Below, piece by piece: positions 63,229-64,000 of a DNA stretch of 64,000 bases. The notes under the pieces are model-generated. The model was not told the origin of the DNA and ran no database searches. It worked only from the letters and a program-made list of their open reading frames with translations. The position numbers and the translations under genes were made by a program. Source of the stretch: a virus. Positions within the stretch are counted from its first letter, which is position 1. Every line of letters begins with the position of its first letter. Location of the stretch: the IMG/VR virus record IMGVR_UViG_3300044712_000499, positions 1 through 64,000 of that record; one strand, 5' to 3'.

Positions 63229-64000
63229 ATGGGGTTTTCGAGTGTTGACGATTTCGTCAGTGAAGCCACAACGGGTGGTAAAATATGGCATCAGGACTTT
63301 GTAAAGACAAGTGCCGTGTCAGTAGCTCATGTAGCGGGTAACTGTTACGATTGGGCGGTACATGCAGGTTCTCCTGTAGCTAACCTTTATACAGGGGTTA
63401 CTAAGGTAGCAGCAACTCCAACAGATATTGGAATAGGTGGTGGTATCTATCATGGGGGTAACACACCTTCGGGACAGACCAAGCATCTTATTAATATAGG
63501 AGCTTACTCAGCAGTAGCAACAGCAGTACCAAGCGTACTTCAGCTTTGTGATTCGGTGATGTATTACCCGACACTGGACTGCAAGAGTACAAGTGCTAAC
63601 GACATGATAAACAGTAATACTTTTACGGCAGATAGTAACTCTGGTTTGCGTTTAGCATACACGAATGATTTTGCAAGTTATACTACTGTTAAGTTTACTG
63701 GGGCTGATCTCCCAACGGGATTAAATACAACCGATATATTTTATCTTGTAAGGGTTGATTCTACCCACGCAAGAGTAGCAACAACTCTCGCTAATGCTAT
63801 TGCTGGTACTGTCATTACTTATACGAATGCAGGATCAGGAACACTAACTATGACAGTAACTCCTAATAGATATGCTGATGGTGCAGGACTAAGAGCTTAT
63901 GTAGTTCTTACTGTTCAGTCAGGTAACGGTGCTACCACTCCTGTTATGACAATGACATATTATAATCAGGACGGTAATGAGAAGACAATGGGTGCTACCG
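63229..64000 (+). CDS. Virion protein, paralogue 2 (partial)
   Basis: The gene runs off the right edge; 257 codons are visible from MGFSSVDDFVSEATTGGKIW. It shares with its neighbour the motif RYADGAGLRAYVV near residue 224. The gene is rich in Thr, Ala and Asn, as virion proteins often are. Confidence 0.65.
   Translation, partial: MGFSSVDDFVSEATTGGKIWHQDFVKTSAVSVAHVAGNCYDWAVHAGSPVANLYTGVTKVAATPTDIGIGGGIYHGGNTPSGQTKHLINIGAYSAVATAVPSVLQLCDSVMYYPTLDCKSTSANDMINSNTFTADSNSGLRLAYTNDFASYTTVKFTGADLPTGLNTTDIFYLVRVDSTHARVATTLANAIAGTVITYTNAGSGTLTMTVTPNRYADGAGLRAYVVLTVQSGNGATTPVMTMTYYNQDGNEKTMGAT

Noticed and set aside
1-64000. Search for CRISPR arrays, retrons and diversity-generating retroelements.
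   Set aside because: No regularly spaced repeats and no reverse transcriptase motif (YxDD) were seen. The dispersed 10-mer has irregular spacing and both orientations.
1-64000. The idea that the phage is a certain crAss-like phage.
   Set aside because: Terminase, portal and adaptor sizes and order fit, but hallmark replication and RNA polymerase genes are not in the window, so I kept it as a possibility.

Overview
The window is part of the genome of a tailed double-stranded DNA phage that infects a member of the Bacteroidota. The host assignment rests on the promoters: dozens of genes follow the Bacteroidota -7 box TAnnTTTG (usually TATCTTTG), sometimes with a TTG/TTTG box about 19-20 bases upstream, and Shine-Dalgarno sites are weak or absent. 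The large terminase (about 840 aa), long portal (795 aa), capsid protein, several head-tail adaptors and a very long tail protein with gp10-like features suggest a podovirus, possibly related to crAss-like phages. That lineage is an inference, because no DNA polymerase, primase or virion RNA polymerase lies in this window. I see no tRNA, integrase, reverse transcriptase, CRISPR array or insertion sequence.

Layout. From 1 to 18.4 kb the minus strand carries the virion module: terminase, portal, scaffold, major capsid protein, adaptors, the giant tail protein, and a fibronectin-like protein cut by the window edge. From 18.5 to 30.2 kb the minus strand carries accessory genes: a C39-type cysteine peptidase, an AP2/HNH homing endonuclease, a PAPS-reductase-like protein, two glycosyltransferases, a GroES-like protein, a cytosine-5 methyltransferase with a second gene nested in another frame, and a DnaQ-like exonuclease. 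A short plus-strand island at 28.3-29.0 kb, dominated by structured RNA, interrupts this block. From 30.3 to 60.8 kb the plus strand carries early and middle genes: a radical-SAM protein, a glycosyltransferase and sugar-methyltransferase island (32.6-39.4 kb) interrupted by a GIY-YIG homing endonuclease, an SSB-like protein, an AT-rich run of very small genes (45.7-50.4 kb), a secreted lytic enzyme, and a recombination set (HNH protein, OB-fold-like protein, DnaA-C-like protein, RuvC-like resolvase, SF2 helicase, PD-(D/E)XK nuclease). From 61 kb to the end the plus strand returns to virion proteins.

The most unusual signals are not ordinary genes. A 10-mer, CTTTAGCGGG (reverse CCCGCTAAAG), occurs exactly at least 20 times on both strands, in several reading frames and between genes, where well under one copy is expected. 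A two-copy element (12.1-12.5 kb minus; 60.6-60.95 kb plus) couples a small protein gene to a structured RNA whose hairpins differ by compensating base changes; each copy precedes a promoter for virion genes. The 27.7-29.0 kb region holds at least two further structured RNAs, one ending in a strong terminator and one with interleaved inverted repeats.

All calls come from reading sequence and translated proteins by eye. Family names are recognised from motifs and no database search was run.
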